DNA of 64,000 nt from Neobacillus endophyticus. GTDB taxonomy: Bacteria > Bacillota > Bacilli > Bacillales > Cytobacillaceae. A program made the position numbers and the translations under genes. Of this stretch, positions 1 to 8,688 are shown one piece after another (the stretch's first letter is position 1; each line of letters begins with the position of its first letter). A model generated the notes under the pieces. That model had not been told where the DNA came from. It saw only the letters and a program-made list of their open reading frames with translations, and made no database searches. Location: contig NZ_JABRWH010000001.1 of NCBI RefSeq assembly GCF_013248975.1, forward strand, positions 5,175,119-5,239,118. The letters run 5' to 3'.

Positions 1-36
1 AGCCTGCTCTTTGAGTGACCACTTATTCTTCTTCAT
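1..36 (-). CDS. comGB: ComGB, competence pseudopilus membrane protein (N-terminal fragment)
   Basis: Only the first 12 codons lie in the window; they read MKKNKWSLKEQA. The start codon lies inside the end of comGA, a 14-base overlap that implies translational coupling. ComGB is the polytopic inner-membrane platform protein of the DNA-uptake pseudopilus. The call rests on position directly after comGA and on the W-S-L-K-E-Q-A start, which resembles ComGB of Bacillus. The rest of the gene lies outside the window. Confidence 0.75.
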   Translation of the reverse strand, partial: MKKNKWSLKEQA

Positions 37-1105
37 AATTGTATACCAGCCTGTCATATTCCGACTCTTTGATGTAGCCTAAGACAATTCCTTTTTTGAT
101 AACATCTTTGATCGTACGATATTTCACTTCGACCTTCTCACCTTTCGCTGCCCGCATGACTAAGCTTAAATTTCTTCCGGTTAAAAGTTCAAAGATGCTG
201 GCACGTTTCCATCTTCCATTTGAATGGCAAAACGGCGAACATTCTCCTGCACAAAAAGGGCAGGTTAATTCAACTAGTCTTTGCGCGGTAACAGCAATCA
301 AAGTTTGTTCCACTTCTAACCAATTCACACCAAACTCATATAGACGATACACAGCACCCTTTGCATCCCTTGTATGCATCGTGGATAGGACTAAATGACC
401 AGTTAAGGCCGCTCTTACAGCAATCTTCGCAGTTTCGGCATCTCTGATCTCTCCGACCATTATAATGTCTGGGTCATGGCGCAATATCGCTTTAAGTCCC
501 GCAGCATACGTAACCCCTGCTTTTTCATTTACTTGAACCTGTAAAACAGAGTCATATTTTTTTTCAATCGGATCTTCAAGGGTGATGACATTTCGATGAA
601 ATAAGTGGGCGGTTTCAGTCAAAAGAGAGTATAAAGTCGTGGTTTTGCCGCTGCCAGTTGGACCTGTTAGAATGATTAACCCATGGGCATGTTTGAGCAA
701 AGCTAATAATTTTCTAGTCATGGTAGGAAATAACGAAATCTGATGAAAGGGGATTTGTTCTTGCTGAGGAAGCATCCTGATGACCAGACTTTCACGGCTA
801 TTGGAAGGGAGAGTGGAAAGTCTAAGCCCCATTAATTGTCCGTTTACCTCACAAATAATTGCTCCGCTTTGGGGACGTCTTCTTTCACCGATATCCATAT
901 TGGCAGTAAATTTGAAATGAGAAATGAGTCTGTCACATTCTTCTTTAGGAAGAGATAGTAGGGGAATAAGCTTGTTGGTTAAACGGATTTGTACAAGTGT
1001 ATCATTCTTTCTAGGAATAATATGAATATCTGTTGCCTGGTTTCTTGCCGCATCCGCAATAATCTTGTCTGCAAGAGTTTCGATATCAATTACAATGGTA
1101 AACAC
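23..1105 (-). CDS. comGA: ComGA, competence traffic ATPase
   Basis: ComGA is the cytoplasmic GspE/PilB-type ATPase that powers the competence pseudopilus during DNA uptake. About 360 residues, the usual length. A Walker A motif GPTGSGKTT lies near residues 149-157, followed by the IMVGEIRDAETA Asp/Walker B region and a C-terminal cysteine cluster (CPFC, then ECSPFC). Two GTG codons are adjacent at 1108 and 1105; the upstream AAAGGA is 7 bases from the second, so I place the start at 1105. It leads the comG operon, as comGB overlaps its end. The 5' region is very A/T rich, as expected for ComK control, but I cannot fix a ComK box by eye. Confidence 0.96.
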   Translation of the reverse strand: MFTIVIDIETLADKIIADAARNQATDIHIIPRKNDTLVQIRLTNKLIPLLSLPKEECDRLISHFKFTANMDIGERRRPQSGAIICEVNGQLMGLRLSTLPSNSRESLVIRMLPQQEQIPFHQISLFPTMTRKLLALLKHAHGLIILTGPTGSGKTTTLYSLLTETAHLFHRNVITLEDPIEKKYDSVLQVQVNEKAGVTYAAGLKAILRHDPDIIMVGEIRDAETAKIAVRAALTGHLVLSTMHTRDAKGAVYRLYEFGVNWLEVEQTLIAVTAQRLVELTCPFCAGECSPFCHSNGRWKRASIFELLTGRNLSLVMRAAKGEKVEVKYRTIKDVIKKGIVLGYIKESEYDRLVYNYEEE

Positions 1106-1289
1106 CACCTTTTCCTTTGTTATCTTCTTGATTTCGACACTATTCTACCATTTTCTTCTTTATATTTAAATATTTTTTCAAAATTAATTTACAAATAAAA
1201 AGTAGATTGTTACAAACTAGCGACAATAATTGTGAACATTTTCTAAACATATAGTGTTTACGTTGTTAACCTCATTCCCACATTATTAT

Positions 1290-1306
1290 CGCTGTATTAT
1301 AATGTA
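1290..1306 (+). promoter_or_regulatory. Probable -10 region of the HTH regulator gene
   Basis: A TATAAT hexamer lies about 30 bases before the coding region of the HTH regulator. The hexamer 17 bases upstream (TTCCCA) is a poor -35 match, so the promoter may need an activator or be weak. The intergenic stretch 1109-1335 also holds the divergent comGA promoter. Confidence 0.4.
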
Positions 1307-1335
1307 ATAAATTATGGGAGTCCGAGGTGATTCAA

Positions 1336-2034
1336 ATGGAACACACATTAAAAATAACAAACGTATTATCCGATCCAACAAGATATTATATTTATCAATA
1401 CATTACCAAACGTCATCACGAAGTGACGGTTCAAGAAGTAGCTGAAAATTTCAACATCCATCCGAATGTAGCAAGACTTCACTTATCTAAACTCGAAGAT
1501 GTTAATATGTTAATTTCAGAAACGAAAAAGACAGGTAAAGGCGGCAGACCGAGCAGGCTGTATCGTTTGTCTGATGATGTCATTCAGCTTCATTTTCCAT
1601 ATCGAGACTACATGCTTTTATCAAAGGTCGCCATCCAAACGATGCTTACTCTTGGAGAAACAGGCAAACAAGCACTGTACTTAACAGGAAAACGTTTTGG
1701 TACAGAAATAATTGAACAGGAAATTGCGAAAAGAACACTTGGTGAAGAATTAGATTTTAATAATAAGCTAACCATATTAAAAAGCGCTGCTACATTAGCA
1801 GGATTTTATCCAGAATTTGAAGCAAACGGCGACCAATCGAAAATTTATTTTCAAATTTACAACTGCCCTTTTAAAGAGATTGCAGAGGAGCAGCAAGAGG
1901 CTGTATGCAGTATGCATCAGGAATTTTTAAAGGGAATGTTTGAAGCGCTATTCGATTCCGTTGACTTGGTAGAAAAAGAAAATATCATTTCAGGCTGTGA
2001 TACATGCACTTATCATGCATTTGTCACAAACTAA
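1336..2034 (+). CDS. HTH transcriptional regulator with C-terminal cysteines (COG2345/SufR-like)
   Basis: A 232-residue regulator with an ArsR-like winged helix at about residues 8-80 (a conserved IHPNVARLHLSKLE recognition segment, then the GGRPSRLYRL wing). The C-terminal half ends in cysteines C177, C191, C221 and C224, the last two as C-D-T-C, a layout suited to binding a metal or Fe-S cluster. The family resembles SufR-type regulators (COG2345). The start is ATG 1336 behind GAGGTGA; the earlier GTG at 1327 is inside that ribosome site. It is divergent from comGA and upstream of yqgY. Its target genes are not evident here. Family call is fairly firm; ligand is inference. Confidence 0.75.
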   Translation: MEHTLKITNVLSDPTRYYIYQYITKRHHEVTVQEVAENFNIHPNVARLHLSKLEDVNMLISETKKTGKGGRPSRLYRLSDDVIQLHFPYRDYMLLSKVAIQTMLTLGETGKQALYLTGKRFGTEIIEQEIAKRTLGEELDFNNKLTILKSAATLAGFYPEFEANGDQSKIYFQIYNCPFKEIAEEQQEAVCSMHQEFLKGMFEALFDSVDLVEKENIISGCDTCTYHAFVTN

Positions 2035-2121
2035 CATGAAAACCATTATTTACATTATGCGTCCTTTTACTTTATAATTATCGTAATAGTGGTATTCGGT
2101 GGAGTAAAAGGAGGGATACAT

Positions 2122-2370
2122 ATGGATCGTATGTTCAGGGTATTGGGTTTTTGGACTGGTATTTTTACGGTCATGTTTTATTTAGGCGATATGGATAAAA
2201 CAGCAATGCTATTCTTAGCCCAAACTGGTTTCTTTGTTTTGCTCAGCTATCTTAAACTTTCCGAACGCATGTATATGTATATTTTCGGAGCTTATTTAAC
2301 CATTTTCTTTGCAGGCTTTACGTATTGGACTACTTTCATGATGCCGCTCAAAGGGCCTCTTGGTCAATAA
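2122..2370 (+). CDS. yqgY: YqgY, DUF2626 small membrane protein
   Basis: An 82-residue protein beginning MDRMFRVLGFW with three hydrophobic segments, probably membrane spanning. It matches the conserved DUF2626 (YqgY) family found in this position across Bacillus; function unknown. The start at ATG 2122 follows a perfect AAAGGAGGG ribosome site 7 bases upstream; the longer reading frame from 2089 begins ahead of that site and is not used. It is followed by a strong bidirectional terminator. Confidence 0.85.
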   Translation: MDRMFRVLGFWTGIFTVMFYLGDMDKTAMLFLAQTGFFVLLSYLKLSERMYMYIFGAYLTIFFAGFTYWTTFMMPLKGPLGQ

Positions 2371-2376
2371 GATTCA

Positions 2377-2402
2377 AAAACGCCGGTTCCCCGGCGTTTT
2401 TC
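2377..2402. terminator. Bidirectional terminator between yqgY and the methyltransferase gene
   Basis: Perfect inverted repeat AAAACGCCGG / CCGGCGTTTT with a TTCC loop and T-runs on both sides. It ends two converging transcription units. Confidence 0.92.
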
Positions 2403-2403
2403 T

Positions 2404-3495
2404 TTATTCCGCAAACAAATCTTTTTTTTGTAATTCCATATTTTTTTGCTGGATCACAATTTGAAAGTAAGAACTGATTCCATCAGGCATAATCAAACTG
2501 CGGATCGATCGGTTCCGTTTGCTGACTTCCGAGAATGGATTCGGATCAAAATGGCTTTCAAGTTCCTTTAATATTCCTGTCTTTAATAAAAATTCATCCT
2601 GCCTCATCTTGGCTAAAAACGCTAAATTTACTTGCTCTCCTTTATTCAGTAAGTAATCAAGGTGGATATGGCTGGTAATATCCATTTCACCTGGATATTT
2701 TAAAATGTTTTCAATCATTTGCTGTTGATAGTACCCTCTTAGACTCCCTTTTCTCCTTGCTGGATGCTTCCATTCCTCGAATGTATAGCCGTAATCTACA
2801 GTTACAACCATTCCTTTTGTCAGTGCCCCAGAAATGGCCTGGAGCATTTTTTCCATAGCGATCGGCACTTCGATCCGCTGCTCATCGTTTAACACAAGAT
2901 TGCTTTCTTCCAAAAAGTTCAATATATCCGGGTTCGTTAACGGCACTTTTAACTCAAATAAAGTTTCATTTTCTATTCCAATCATAACTTCAAAAAGACT
3001 TCCATCCTGCTTCTGGATAACATGGACCGGAAGTGCGTCAAAAAGCTCATTAGAAAAAATCATTCCTTCAAAATCCTTTAATTCTTCTATACTCTCCAGA
3101 TTAACGATTGCTGGGAACTGACATTTCAAGTCCTCTTGAAGCTTTCTATGATAGGGGCTTGTTTCCACTATATAATATTGCAGAGGGGTATCCTTTAAAT
3201 CAGCCCACTCATGTAAAAATGCCTGAGCAAATCGACCAGTCCCTCCGCCAATTTCGCAAAATACCGGGGGCAAACTCATGTTTTCACACAAATAGGAAAA
3301 CCATTTGGCCACCTGTCTGCCATATAGATCGGAAATGTTGCTAGTTGTAATAAAATCTCCCTGCCGGCCTATTTTCTGTCTCTCCTTCATATAGTAACCG
3401 TGTACAGGATGATACAGCGCAGCTTCTATAAAATCAGCATATGAGATCAATTTACTGGGTGAATTCCCGATAAAGTTCTTTAGGTATGTAAGCAT
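2404..3495 (-). CDS. SAM-dependent methyltransferase, MidA/NDUFAF7 family (COG1565)
   Basis: A 363-residue class I methyltransferase. The start MLTYLKNFI leads into the family hallmark ALYHPVHGYYM and a GDFITTS segment; the SAM-binding motif CEIGGGTGRFAQ follows near residues 80-92, then an acidic IFSNELFDALPVH motif. The eukaryotic homologue NDUFAF7 methylates an arginine of a complex I subunit; the bacterial substrate is unknown, so no substrate is proposed. It lies downstream of yqgX and ends at the bidirectional terminator at 2377-2402. Ribosome site AAAGGAGC precedes ATG 3495. Confidence 0.88.
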   Translation of the reverse strand: MLTYLKNFIGNSPSKLISYADFIEAALYHPVHGYYMKERQKIGRQGDFITTSNISDLYGRQVAKWFSYLCENMSLPPVFCEIGGGTGRFAQAFLHEWADLKDTPLQYYIVETSPYHRKLQEDLKCQFPAIVNLESIEELKDFEGMIFSNELFDALPVHVIQKQDGSLFEVMIGIENETLFELKVPLTNPDILNFLEESNLVLNDEQRIEVPIAMEKMLQAISGALTKGMVVTVDYGYTFEEWKHPARRKGSLRGYYQQQMIENILKYPGEMDITSHIHLDYLLNKGEQVNLAFLAKMRQDEFLLKTGILKELESHFDPNPFSEVSKRNRSIRSLIMPDGISSYFQIVIQQKNMELQKKDLFAE

Positions 3496-3601
3496 AGCCG
3501 CTCCTTTGTTTTAGCACTATTGACACAGTGTAAACTTTATTATATTTTAATAATAGTAGCTTAACAATATCCCCTCCCATTATATGAATAGAATATCCCC
3601 T

Positions 3602-3635
3602 AGAAAGGCCCTCCTCAGATGAGAAGGGCCTTTCT
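3602..3635. terminator. Probable terminator downstream of yqgX
   Basis: Long inverted repeat AGAAAGGCCC / GGGCCTTTCT (stem about 15 bp with mismatches). The T-run is short, so efficiency is uncertain. It separates yqgX from the MidA-like methyltransferase gene. Confidence 0.65.
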
Positions 3636-3660
3636 ATTTATAATACTACTTTTTTTGTTC

Positions 3661-4296
3661 TTAAAAACCATTTAAAAATGGATTACTATCCATTTCTTCC
3701 ACAATAGTAGTTACAGCACCATGACCGGATAATACGTAAGTTTCCTCTGGCAACGTTAATAGCTTATCATGGATACTCTTTAACAATTGGGGATGATTCC
3801 CACCAGGAAGATCGGTACGTCCAATACTCCCCTGAAATAGAGCATCTCCGGATATAACAAATCCTTCTTCCGCAAAATAGAAGGAAAGACTTCCTGGAGA
3901 ATGTCCCGGTGTATGGTATACATGGAATACAAATTGATCGATTTTAAGGCTTCCTTCTTCACGAATAATGATATCGGCCGGCTTGGCTTTAATCGGTTCA
4001 ATCATGGTAAAAAATTGTGAACCATTTAAGCTTGGATCCCCTAGCCATTTTTCTTCCTGCTTATGAACATATAGAGGAATTTTATAATGATCTCTTATTT
4101 CATCTACTGCGCCGATATGATCGAAATGAGCATGAGTCAAAATAATTGCCTTCGGCTTTAATCCTCTGCTATTTAGTAAATTGATTAGCTTCTTCGCCTC
4201 TCCGCCCGGATCGAAAATTAAACATGACTTGTCCTGATCTTCAACAATATAACAGTTCGTTTGAATACTTCCTAATGAAATTTGCTGCCACTTCAC
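3661..4296 (-). CDS. yqgX: YqgX, metallo-beta-lactamase-fold hydrolase
   Basis: A 211-residue glyoxalase II-like hydrolase. The metal-binding motif THAHFDH is at residues 54-60, with later ligands in HTPGHSPGSL, ISGDALF and LSGHG. Members are usually annotated hydroxyacylglutathione hydrolase; Bacillus uses bacillithiol rather than glutathione, so the thiol-ester substrate is inference. Start ATG 4296 is preceded by GGAGGGAAT. It is monocistronic by appearance and in its conserved place between yqgY and yqgW. Confidence 0.92.
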   Translation of the reverse strand: MKWQQISLGSIQTNCYIVEDQDKSCLIFDPGGEAKKLINLLNSRGLKPKAIILTHAHFDHIGAVDEIRDHYKIPLYVHKQEEKWLGDPSLNGSQFFTMIEPIKAKPADIIIREEGSLKIDQFVFHVYHTPGHSPGSLSFYFAEEGFVISGDALFQGSIGRTDLPGGNHPQLLKSIHDKLLTLPEETYVLSGHGAVTTIVEEMDSNPFLNGF

Positions 4297-4513
4297 TGCA
4301 TTATTCCCTCCTGATTAGCATTACATGAAATTATTGTACACCATATTAAAGAAACAGAGAAATAAAGGGAATTTACTGTTATAAAGTTCCATTTATTCTC
4401 GACAAACCTGGCAAAAAAATATAAAATAGGAATGGAATGTATATAATATTGTTACATAAGCTACGGTAATGTTGGAAAAGTAAATGGAACGTATTTAAGA
4501 AGGGGGATTTAAC

Positions 4514-4690
4514 ATGGGATTGGTTATTATTTTTACGTTAGTTACCCTGCTTGCAGCCTATGGCGTCTTCAGTTCTTTAAAAAATAAAAATCTTTTAGGA
4601 GCATTTTGGGGGCTGGCATCATTTTGTATATTTGGCTGGTTTACCTTAATGACAGTTATCCACTCCGGCTTTCCAACAGGCACACACTAA
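4514..4690 (+). CDS. yqgW: YqgW, DUF2759 small membrane protein
   Basis: A 58-residue protein beginning MGLVIIFTLV with two hydrophobic helices (about residues 3-20 and 28-50), so probably an integral membrane protein. Length and the ending HSGFPTGTH match the DUF2759 family (YqgW); function unknown. The start codon follows AGAAGGGGG with good spacing. A TATAAT-like -10 lies near 4440. It is convergent with yqgV across a shared terminator. Confidence 0.85.
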   Translation: MGLVIIFTLVTLLAAYGVFSSLKNKNLLGAFWGLASFCIFGWFTLMTVIHSGFPTGTH

Positions 4691-4716
4691 AAAAGACTGT
4701 CATTTGACAGTCTTTT
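4691..4716. terminator. Bidirectional terminator yqgW / yqgV
   Basis: Perfect 12-bp inverted repeat AAAAGACTGTCA / TGACAGTCTTTT with a TT loop, flanked by A and T runs on both sides. Confidence 0.92.
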
Positions 4717-4722
4717 TTATGT

Positions 4723-5043
4723 CTATTCTGAATCCTTTAATAGGCTTGTGACTCTTTCTACCTTATATTCCATGCTTCGCTTAACATCTCTCCTATCATC
4801 GATCCGAATCGTAGTCGCGACCCGTTTAATACCTTCAGAGAATGGCACTTCATGCATGGCTTGAATCACCTCGAACAGGACAGGTAATTCCCCTTCTATC
4901 ACTGTATTCATCGGGGTAAGCTGATATCGAATTTTCCCTTCCCCTTCATATTGTTTTAATACTTTTTGAACACTTGCCACATATTTGCTGACACTTGGTG
5001 ATTCCGTGCCAAGCGGAATCACGGCAACGTCTACGATTGCCAT
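4723..5043 (-). CDS. yqgV: YqgV, MTH1187/YkoF-type thiamine-binding family protein
   Basis: A 106-residue cytoplasmic protein of the MTH1187 family (COG0011), with the conserved IPLGTESPSVSKYVA start and PMNTVIEG centre. Members form tetramers with a ferredoxin-like fold and bind thiamine-like pyrimidine ligands. Its role in Bacillus is not firmly established. It lies downstream of yqgU in the same direction, separated from it by the yqgU terminator region upstream, and ends at the shared terminator with yqgW. Confidence 0.87.
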   Translation of the reverse strand: MAIVDVAVIPLGTESPSVSKYVASVQKVLKQYEGEGKIRYQLTPMNTVIEGELPVLFEVIQAMHEVPFSEGIKRVATTIRIDDRRDVKRSMEYKVERVTSLLKDSE

Positions 5044-5109
5044 AAATACACCTTCTTATCTAGTTTTTTCATCACAGTGATTTTACCATAAGTATTGAAA
5101 AATAAAAAA

Positions 5110-5130
5110 GAATGATCATCCTGATCATCC
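5110..5130 (-). terminator. yqgU terminator
   Basis: On the minus strand, GGATGATCA and TGATCATTC pair around a GGA loop (one G-U pair), followed by a run of six T. The 5' arm includes the yqgU stop codon. Confidence 0.8.
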
Positions 5131-6261
5131 TTTTATCAATTTATAAATTTTCTTTGTCTTTATATCAATGATTTTCTCCAGACTATTTCCATAAAGCAAC
5201 GCATTTCCTGAGGGGGAAAATTCAATAGGGTCATTTTCTAACCCGGACAGAATTAAATTTCCACTGCTATTTCTTTCAAGCGTATACAACTCCAACTTAA
5301 ATCCTTCTGTATAGGAATCTGCTTCTCCACTTGTCACTGGACTAAAAGTAATAAATTGTCTTTTTTCCGGGTTATAGTCATAAAACGGAACAAGCCAATC
5401 AGTGTATTTCGTCAACCTTGGATTGGAAAAAGTATAGATTTTGTTTAACTTTTTGCTATAAAACTGATAGACTGCATTGGCAGAATTATGTTCATCCACA
5501 GAGATGGTAATAAGCAAATTACGAAAAGCCGCTATTTGAACTACATTATTAAATAATACTTTTTTGCTCCCTATCCCCAATTTACTTGAAATTAATGGAG
5601 CCGTTAAGGAAGTATGGTTTTGATCCCAATCTAAATAAATAATTTCCTTTCCATTCAGCCATTTATTAAACGGCTGCTTTAACGCCAGTTTTGTTGTTTT
5701 TGATTTTCTAATATCGAGCAGGAAAACCTGGAATGTCCAATCTTCATTAAATTTTGCAGCAAGAATCTCAGACTCATCATATGGATTCCATTCAAAAGAT
5801 AATACATGTGATGGTATCGACGTTTTTAGTTTTATAGTCCCCTTCAAATCAATCACGGTTATGACTCCCTCATTTACTGAAGGTGAAGAAAGAATTAAAA
5901 TATATTTTCTTGTCGGGCTAATTTGAACGTTTACCACTGGCAGTTCACTTCTATAGATCAATTCACTTTTTCCTGAAGTTAGATGGTAGCGATAGAGATT
6001 GGAGGTCTGCCCTAGGCTGGAAATATAAAGAACTTCTGTGTCTGATAACCAGCCGCCAATTTTATAGAAGCTGCCTTTTGGTATAACAATCGGTAATTTC
6101 CAACTGCTAATGGGAGAGGAGGCTTTGGAATTTTCATTTTTCACTGGAACTTTTGATGGCAGCTCATCTTTTTTGGAACATGAACAAAGCAGGAGGACCA
6201 AGACCAAACAGAATGATATTGAAAAAAAACAATATCGATATGTCCCTTTTAAATAACCCAT
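5125..6261 (-). CDS. yqgU: YqgU-like lipoprotein
   Basis: A 378-residue exported lipoprotein. After a short basic start (MGYLKGTYRY) comes a hydrophobic stretch and a lipobox ending LLLCSC, so the mature protein is anchored on the outer face of the membrane. The remainder has repeated hydrophobic/aromatic strands such as GGWLSDTEVLYISSLGQ and SFEWNPYDESEILAA, typical of WD40/TolB-like beta-propellers. Start ATG 6261 has GAGGTGGGA 4-7 bases upstream; the ATG at 6276 abuts its own Shine-Dalgarno. It sits in the B. subtilis yqgU position; function unknown. Confidence 0.8.
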   Translation of the reverse strand: MGYLKGTYRYCFFSISFCLVLVLLLCSCSKKDELPSKVPVKNENSKASSPISSWKLPIVIPKGSFYKIGGWLSDTEVLYISSLGQTSNLYRYHLTSGKSELIYRSELPVVNVQISPTRKYILILSSPSVNEGVITVIDLKGTIKLKTSIPSHVLSFEWNPYDESEILAAKFNEDWTFQVFLLDIRKSKTTKLALKQPFNKWLNGKEIIYLDWDQNHTSLTAPLISSKLGIGSKKVLFNNVVQIAAFRNLLITISVDEHNSANAVYQFYSKKLNKIYTFSNPRLTKYTDWLVPFYDYNPEKRQFITFSPVTSGEADSYTEGFKLELYTLERNSSGNLILSGLENDPIEFSPSGNALLYGNSLEKIIDIKTKKIYKLIKG

Positions 6262-6321
6262 GATCTCCCACCTCATACCTCCCTAAAATTAAAAAAGATA
6301 TATACATTAAATGGAATTAGA

Positions 6322-6347
6322 AAAAAGCCGAAAAATACCGGCTTTTT
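6322..6347 (-). terminator. yqgT terminator
   Basis: Stem AAAAGCCGG/ccggctttt-type inverted repeat (AAAAAGCCG and CGGCTTTTT) with a T-rich tail on the minus strand, 60 bases past the yqgT stop. Confidence 0.88.
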
Positions 6348-6412
6348 GACTCTATTATACATTTAAAAGTTCTTTTATTAACTGTATTTTTTATGGGTAA
6401 AAATAATCATTT

Positions 6413-7600
6413 TTAATAGCTGAGTGCTGCCGTAAAAATTTCTTCTGCTCGTTGAAGAATTTGTTGGAATTGAGATAGCGGCAATGGATTAATGCCTCTT
6501 CCCAGCTCTATTGTAAAGCCAGGACGTTTAAACTCCTGAATAAACCAATCTTTAAAACCTGCATGACTGTTCACATATCGAATGGCTTTGTAACCGCTCT
6601 TTCTTTCAAAATCTACAGCCATTTGTTCTGATTCTAGAGGTTCGAATCCCTCGTATCCCCAATAAAATTCTTCTCCTTGTGTATGAAAAGCAAGTACATA
6701 ATCAAAAGCGTTTTTATAGACTAACTCTGACATCGCTGCTGCCTCAGGCTCTGAAAGCGGTGCGGCTCCCGGGAAATCACGTGCACATGGGGATTGAACA
6801 GGACTGTTATTTCTGCAGCTATCCCAGTTCGCAGGAAATTGTCGGTTTAAATCAATTCCCCGGATATTCGCTTTCCAATGAATGAACTCATCGCTTCCTT
6901 CATTCAACTCCATCATCTCTAACCTTTTTTCTGACGGAGGTCCATTTAGAACAAGGTCCACTCCATCAGGATTCACCATGGGGACTATTGATAATTCTAC
7001 CTGTTCATATAATTTGTTTACGTCTTGCCCGCACATCGAGCTATCGTTGGTCAGGCAAAGTAAATATTTATTTAAAAGGCTCATGAGTACCATTGTGGTA
7101 ATCCATTCATTGGCATGAAAAGAGGCATTCATATGTACTTTTTTCATGCCGTTTCCAATACGTATTTCCTGAATGGGCTTACCAAGTACGCTTTTACCAA
7201 TTGTAGTGACAGAGATAAAAGGATAGATCCTTTGCATGGATTCAATGACTCTGGTCAACGTCTGATAATCATAGGGTGCCTTGCCCGCGGTCAATGGTGC
7301 TGTCACTCTTTCCGGTATATAAATTATTGCACCTTGCTGCAGCTGCTCCAGATCTGACGTTTGATTTAAAGACAATAAAGCTTCTGGCGAAATGTTTTTC
7401 GCTGCTGAAATGGCATGAAGCTCATCATCACCCTTTAGCCGATAAGGTACAGAGATGAATCCGGGTATTTTTATTTTTTCCCCTGGCTTTATTTGATTTT
7501 GTTCTCTTTGGGGATTGGAATCAGCCAAAAGAGTGAACGGGATATTAAATAAACTGCTGAAATTTGAAAACGAATCACCAGAACGCATGCGAATCTCCAT
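6413..7600 (-). CDS. yqgT: YqgT, gamma-D-glutamyl-L-diamino acid endopeptidase (M14)
   Basis: A 395-residue zinc carboxypeptidase-like endopeptidase that cleaves the gamma-D-Glu-diaminopimelate bond of peptidoglycan stem peptides; homologues act in sporulating cells. Two LysM-like wall-binding segments occupy about residues 1-105 (KPGEKIKIPGF, QQGAIIYIPE). The M14 domain follows, with zinc ligands in FHANEW, and the later AFHTQGEEFYW and catalytic-Glu segment FTIELGRG. No signal peptide is seen, consistent with a forespore or mother-cell protein. The start at 7600 is set by AGGAGG six bases upstream. The B. subtilis neighbour yqgS is absent here. Confidence 0.92.
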   Translation of the reverse strand: MEIRMRSGDSFSNFSSLFNIPFTLLADSNPQREQNQIKPGEKIKIPGFISVPYRLKGDDELHAISAAKNISPEALLSLNQTSDLEQLQQGAIIYIPERVTAPLTAGKAPYDYQTLTRVIESMQRIYPFISVTTIGKSVLGKPIQEIRIGNGMKKVHMNASFHANEWITTMVLMSLLNKYLLCLTNDSSMCGQDVNKLYEQVELSIVPMVNPDGVDLVLNGPPSEKRLEMMELNEGSDEFIHWKANIRGIDLNRQFPANWDSCRNNSPVQSPCARDFPGAAPLSEPEAAAMSELVYKNAFDYVLAFHTQGEEFYWGYEGFEPLESEQMAVDFERKSGYKAIRYVNSHAGFKDWFIQEFKRPGFTIELGRGINPLPLSQFQQILQRAEEIFTAALSY

Positions 7601-7673
7601 ATTCATCCTCCTCCTCTCATCATAAGTAACATATGAACGATAATTAAAAAAATGAGTTGGACAAAAAGAAAAA

Positions 7674-7690
7674 CCTGCAATAATTGCAGG
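7674..7690 (-). terminator. glcK operon terminator
   Basis: CCTGCAAT / ATTGCAGG hairpin just after glcK; on the minus strand it is followed by TTTTTCTTTTT. Confidence 0.85.
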
Positions 7691-7704
7691 TATGACAAAC
7701 TATT

Positions 7705-8679
7705 TTATGGATTCATTTTATTCTTAACAAGCCAAGCAGCCCCTAGAACTCCTGCATCGTTCCCTAGTGTGGCAAGAGCTAGTTTAGTAGATTCACGAAC
7801 AGAAGAAAAAGCAAATTTTCTAAAATACTCATTTACCGCTTCTAACAAAATATGACCGGCTTTTGAAACACCGCCTCCAAGGACGATATTTTCCGGATTG
7901 GTGGTATTGGCAATGGCAGCTAATGCAAAGCCTAAATGAAACGAAACAGAATCTAGGACTTTTTGGGCGATAGAGTCTCCATTTCGGGCACTGTCAAATA
8001 CATCCTTGGCAGATATTTTCCCATTTGCTGCCCGCTTTTCAGCCAGTTCACCTGCAGCCTCTTCCTTAGAGAGTTCATCATTCGCTAACCGAACAATTCC
8101 AGTTGCGGAAGCAATCGTTTCTAAGCAGCCGGTTTTGCCGCAATTACATGGTGATCCCCCAAATGGGATCGCTGTAATATGACCAATTTCTCCTGCTGCT
8201 CCATTTACACCTTGAACAATATTCCCGTTAGCGATTACCCCTCCTCCAACACCTGTTCCGAGGGTGACAAAAACAACATCCTGTGCATTATTACCGGCAC
8301 CCTTCCACATTTCACCCAATGCAGCACAGTTTGCATCATTTTCAATCACTGCCGGCAAAGATGTGGCAACTTCTAGGCTAGCCTGAAGTGGGAAGTGATC
8401 CTTCCAGCCAAGATTCACTGCATTTAAAATCACGCCTGTTTCATAATTGACCGGACCTGGAGCACCCATTCCTATTCCGATCAGCGAATCTTTCGACTTC
8501 CCATGTATAAGCAATTTCTCATCAATTGACTTGGCAATATTGATCGTGATTAGTTGCCCTTCATTGGAATTATCAGTTGGAATCTCCCACTTATCAACTA
8601 TATCGCCTTCCAATGTAATAAAAGCAATTTTTGTTGTGGTCCCTCCTAAATCAACACCTGCTAGCCATTTTTCTGCCAT
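7705..8679 (-). CDS. glcK: Glucokinase, ROK family
   Basis: A 324-residue ROK-family kinase that phosphorylates free glucose to glucose 6-phosphate. It shows the ATP-binding start AGVDLGGTTTKIAF, the GxGTGVGGG phosphate motif (VTLGTGVGGGVI), the catalytic ENDANCAALGE segment, the ROK zinc motif CNCGKTGCLE and the GGGVS C-terminal motif. Start ATG 8679 (MAEKWLAG) has AGGTGAGAG ahead of it; the GTG at 8688 overlaps that site and the yqgQ stop. It follows yqgQ closely, as in B. subtilis, so both are likely co-transcribed and end at the hairpin at 7674-7690. Confidence 0.96.
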   Translation of the reverse strand: MAEKWLAGVDLGGTTTKIAFITLEGDIVDKWEIPTDNSNEGQLITINIAKSIDEKLLIHGKSKDSLIGIGMGAPGPVNYETGVILNAVNLGWKDHFPLQASLEVATSLPAVIENDANCAALGEMWKGAGNNAQDVVFVTLGTGVGGGVIANGNIVQGVNGAAGEIGHITAIPFGGSPCNCGKTGCLETIASATGIVRLANDELSKEEAAGELAEKRAANGKISAKDVFDSARNGDSIAQKVLDSVSFHLGFALAAIANTTNPENIVLGGGVSKAGHILLEAVNEYFRKFAFSSVRESTKLALATLGNDAGVLGAAWLVKNKMNP

Positions 8680-8688
8680 TTCTCTCAC

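Noticed and set aside
96..398. 100-codon plus-strand frame opposite comGA
   Set aside because: It is antisense to a full, conserved gene and has no ribosome site; a shadow frame.
23..1108. ATT as the start codon of comGA, by analogy with the ccpN leader
   Set aside because: AAAGGA a few bases further upstream gives normal spacing to a GTG at 1105, so no unusual start is needed.
1109..1230. Possible ComK box (AAAA-N5-TTTT pairs) upstream of comGA
   Set aside because: The region is so A/T rich that several loose matches appear; none has a convincing pair at standard spacing.
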